Shown in pieces: positions 17,463 to 17,578 of a stretch of 17,578 nucleotides of DNA. The number at the start of each line of letters is the position of its first letter. Position 1 is the first letter of the stretch. The stretch is from Acidobacteriota bacterium (lineage in GTDB: Bacteria; Acidobacteriota; Terriglobia; Terriglobales; Acidobacteriaceae), in the NCBI GenBank assembly GCA_021780095.1, contig JAJXZK010000133.1, forward strand, positions 1-17,578, in the 5' to 3' direction. Position numbers and translations under genes: made by a program. The notes beneath the pieces are model-generated. The model was not told the DNA's origin. It made no database searches and worked only from the letters and a program-made list of their open reading frames with translations.

Positions 17463-17578
17463 TTACTTGCGGATGCCCAGTTTGCCAATGACTTCCCGGT
17501 AGCGATCAGTATCGTGGGTCTTCAAGTAATCCAGGAGACGGCGGCGATTGCTCACCATCATCAACAAGCCACGTCGCG
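17463..17578 (-). CDS. rpsO: 30S ribosomal protein S15, 5'-truncated by window edge
   Basis: Only the last 38 codons are in the window. They translate to a protein ending [20 protein letters not shown], then [17 protein letters not shown] and stop TAA (17463-17465), which is the diagnostic C-terminal part of S15: GLLxxVxxRRxLLxYLK, then YxxxIxxLGIRK. S15 binds 16S rRNA early in small-subunit assembly and in several bacteria represses its own mRNA. The gene precedes pnp by 197 nt in the conserved rpsO-pnp order. The N-terminus and promoter are outside the window. Confidence 0.97.
   Translation of the reverse strand, partial: RRGLLMMVSNRRRLLDYLKTHDTDRYREVIGKLGIRK

Overview
The window is about 17.6 kb of GC-rich bacterial DNA. 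I infer a member of the Acidobacteriota (Terriglobia/Koribacter-like). The reasons are secreted proteins with a carboxypeptidase-regulatory-like domain, a large secreted protein of a type I associate with that phylum, a TIGR04325-type methyltransferase and a genome-encoded tRNA CCA end. No 16S gene or other decisive marker is present, so the assignment is inference. The two edge genes are cut by the window: an FAD oxidoreductase on the left and rpsO on the right.

Region 1 (1-6271) is an envelope and redox neighbourhood. In order it holds the C-terminal part of a PHBH-fold FAD oxidoreductase, a secreted YceI-like protein, a 461-aa secreted protein with an internally duplicated domain, and a PAP2 phosphatase with all three catalytic motifs. 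A thioredoxin-fold protein without a CXXC motif lies on the minus strand. It is followed by a four-helix, histidine-rich cytochrome b561-like membrane protein carrying an N-terminal carboxypeptidase-regulatory-like domain, and a second YceI-like protein 5 nt downstream of it. YceI proteins bind polyisoprenoids or quinones and are classically paired with b561 proteins (E. coli yceI-yceJ), so the region looks like a lipid/quinone-linked periplasmic redox module. This is the best candidate here for an undescribed system.

Region 2 (6272-8826) has a tRNA-Arg(CCT), a minus-strand TIGR04325-type methyltransferase and a stand-alone cytochrome P450 whose I-helix lacks the usual acid-alcohol pair. It looks like an accessory insertion between more conserved blocks.

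Region 3 (8827-13888) is about cell wall and sugars. A beta-lactamase-fold serine hydrolase, murQ (MurNAc-6-P etherase) and murA (first committed step of peptidoglycan synthesis) lie head to tail, linking wall salvage to new synthesis. They are followed by a 75-aa aromatic-rich small protein closely spaced with a Gfo/Idh/MocA oxidoreductase.

Region 4 (13878-17578, minus strand) is the conserved rpsO-pnp unit with two hairpins in the 197-nt intergenic leader. pnp has a long Gly/Arg-rich C-terminal tail and is followed by a 13-bp terminator hairpin. Just beyond the hairpin begins an EamA-family transporter gene, whose 3' end overlaps the convergent oxidoreductase gene by 11 bp.
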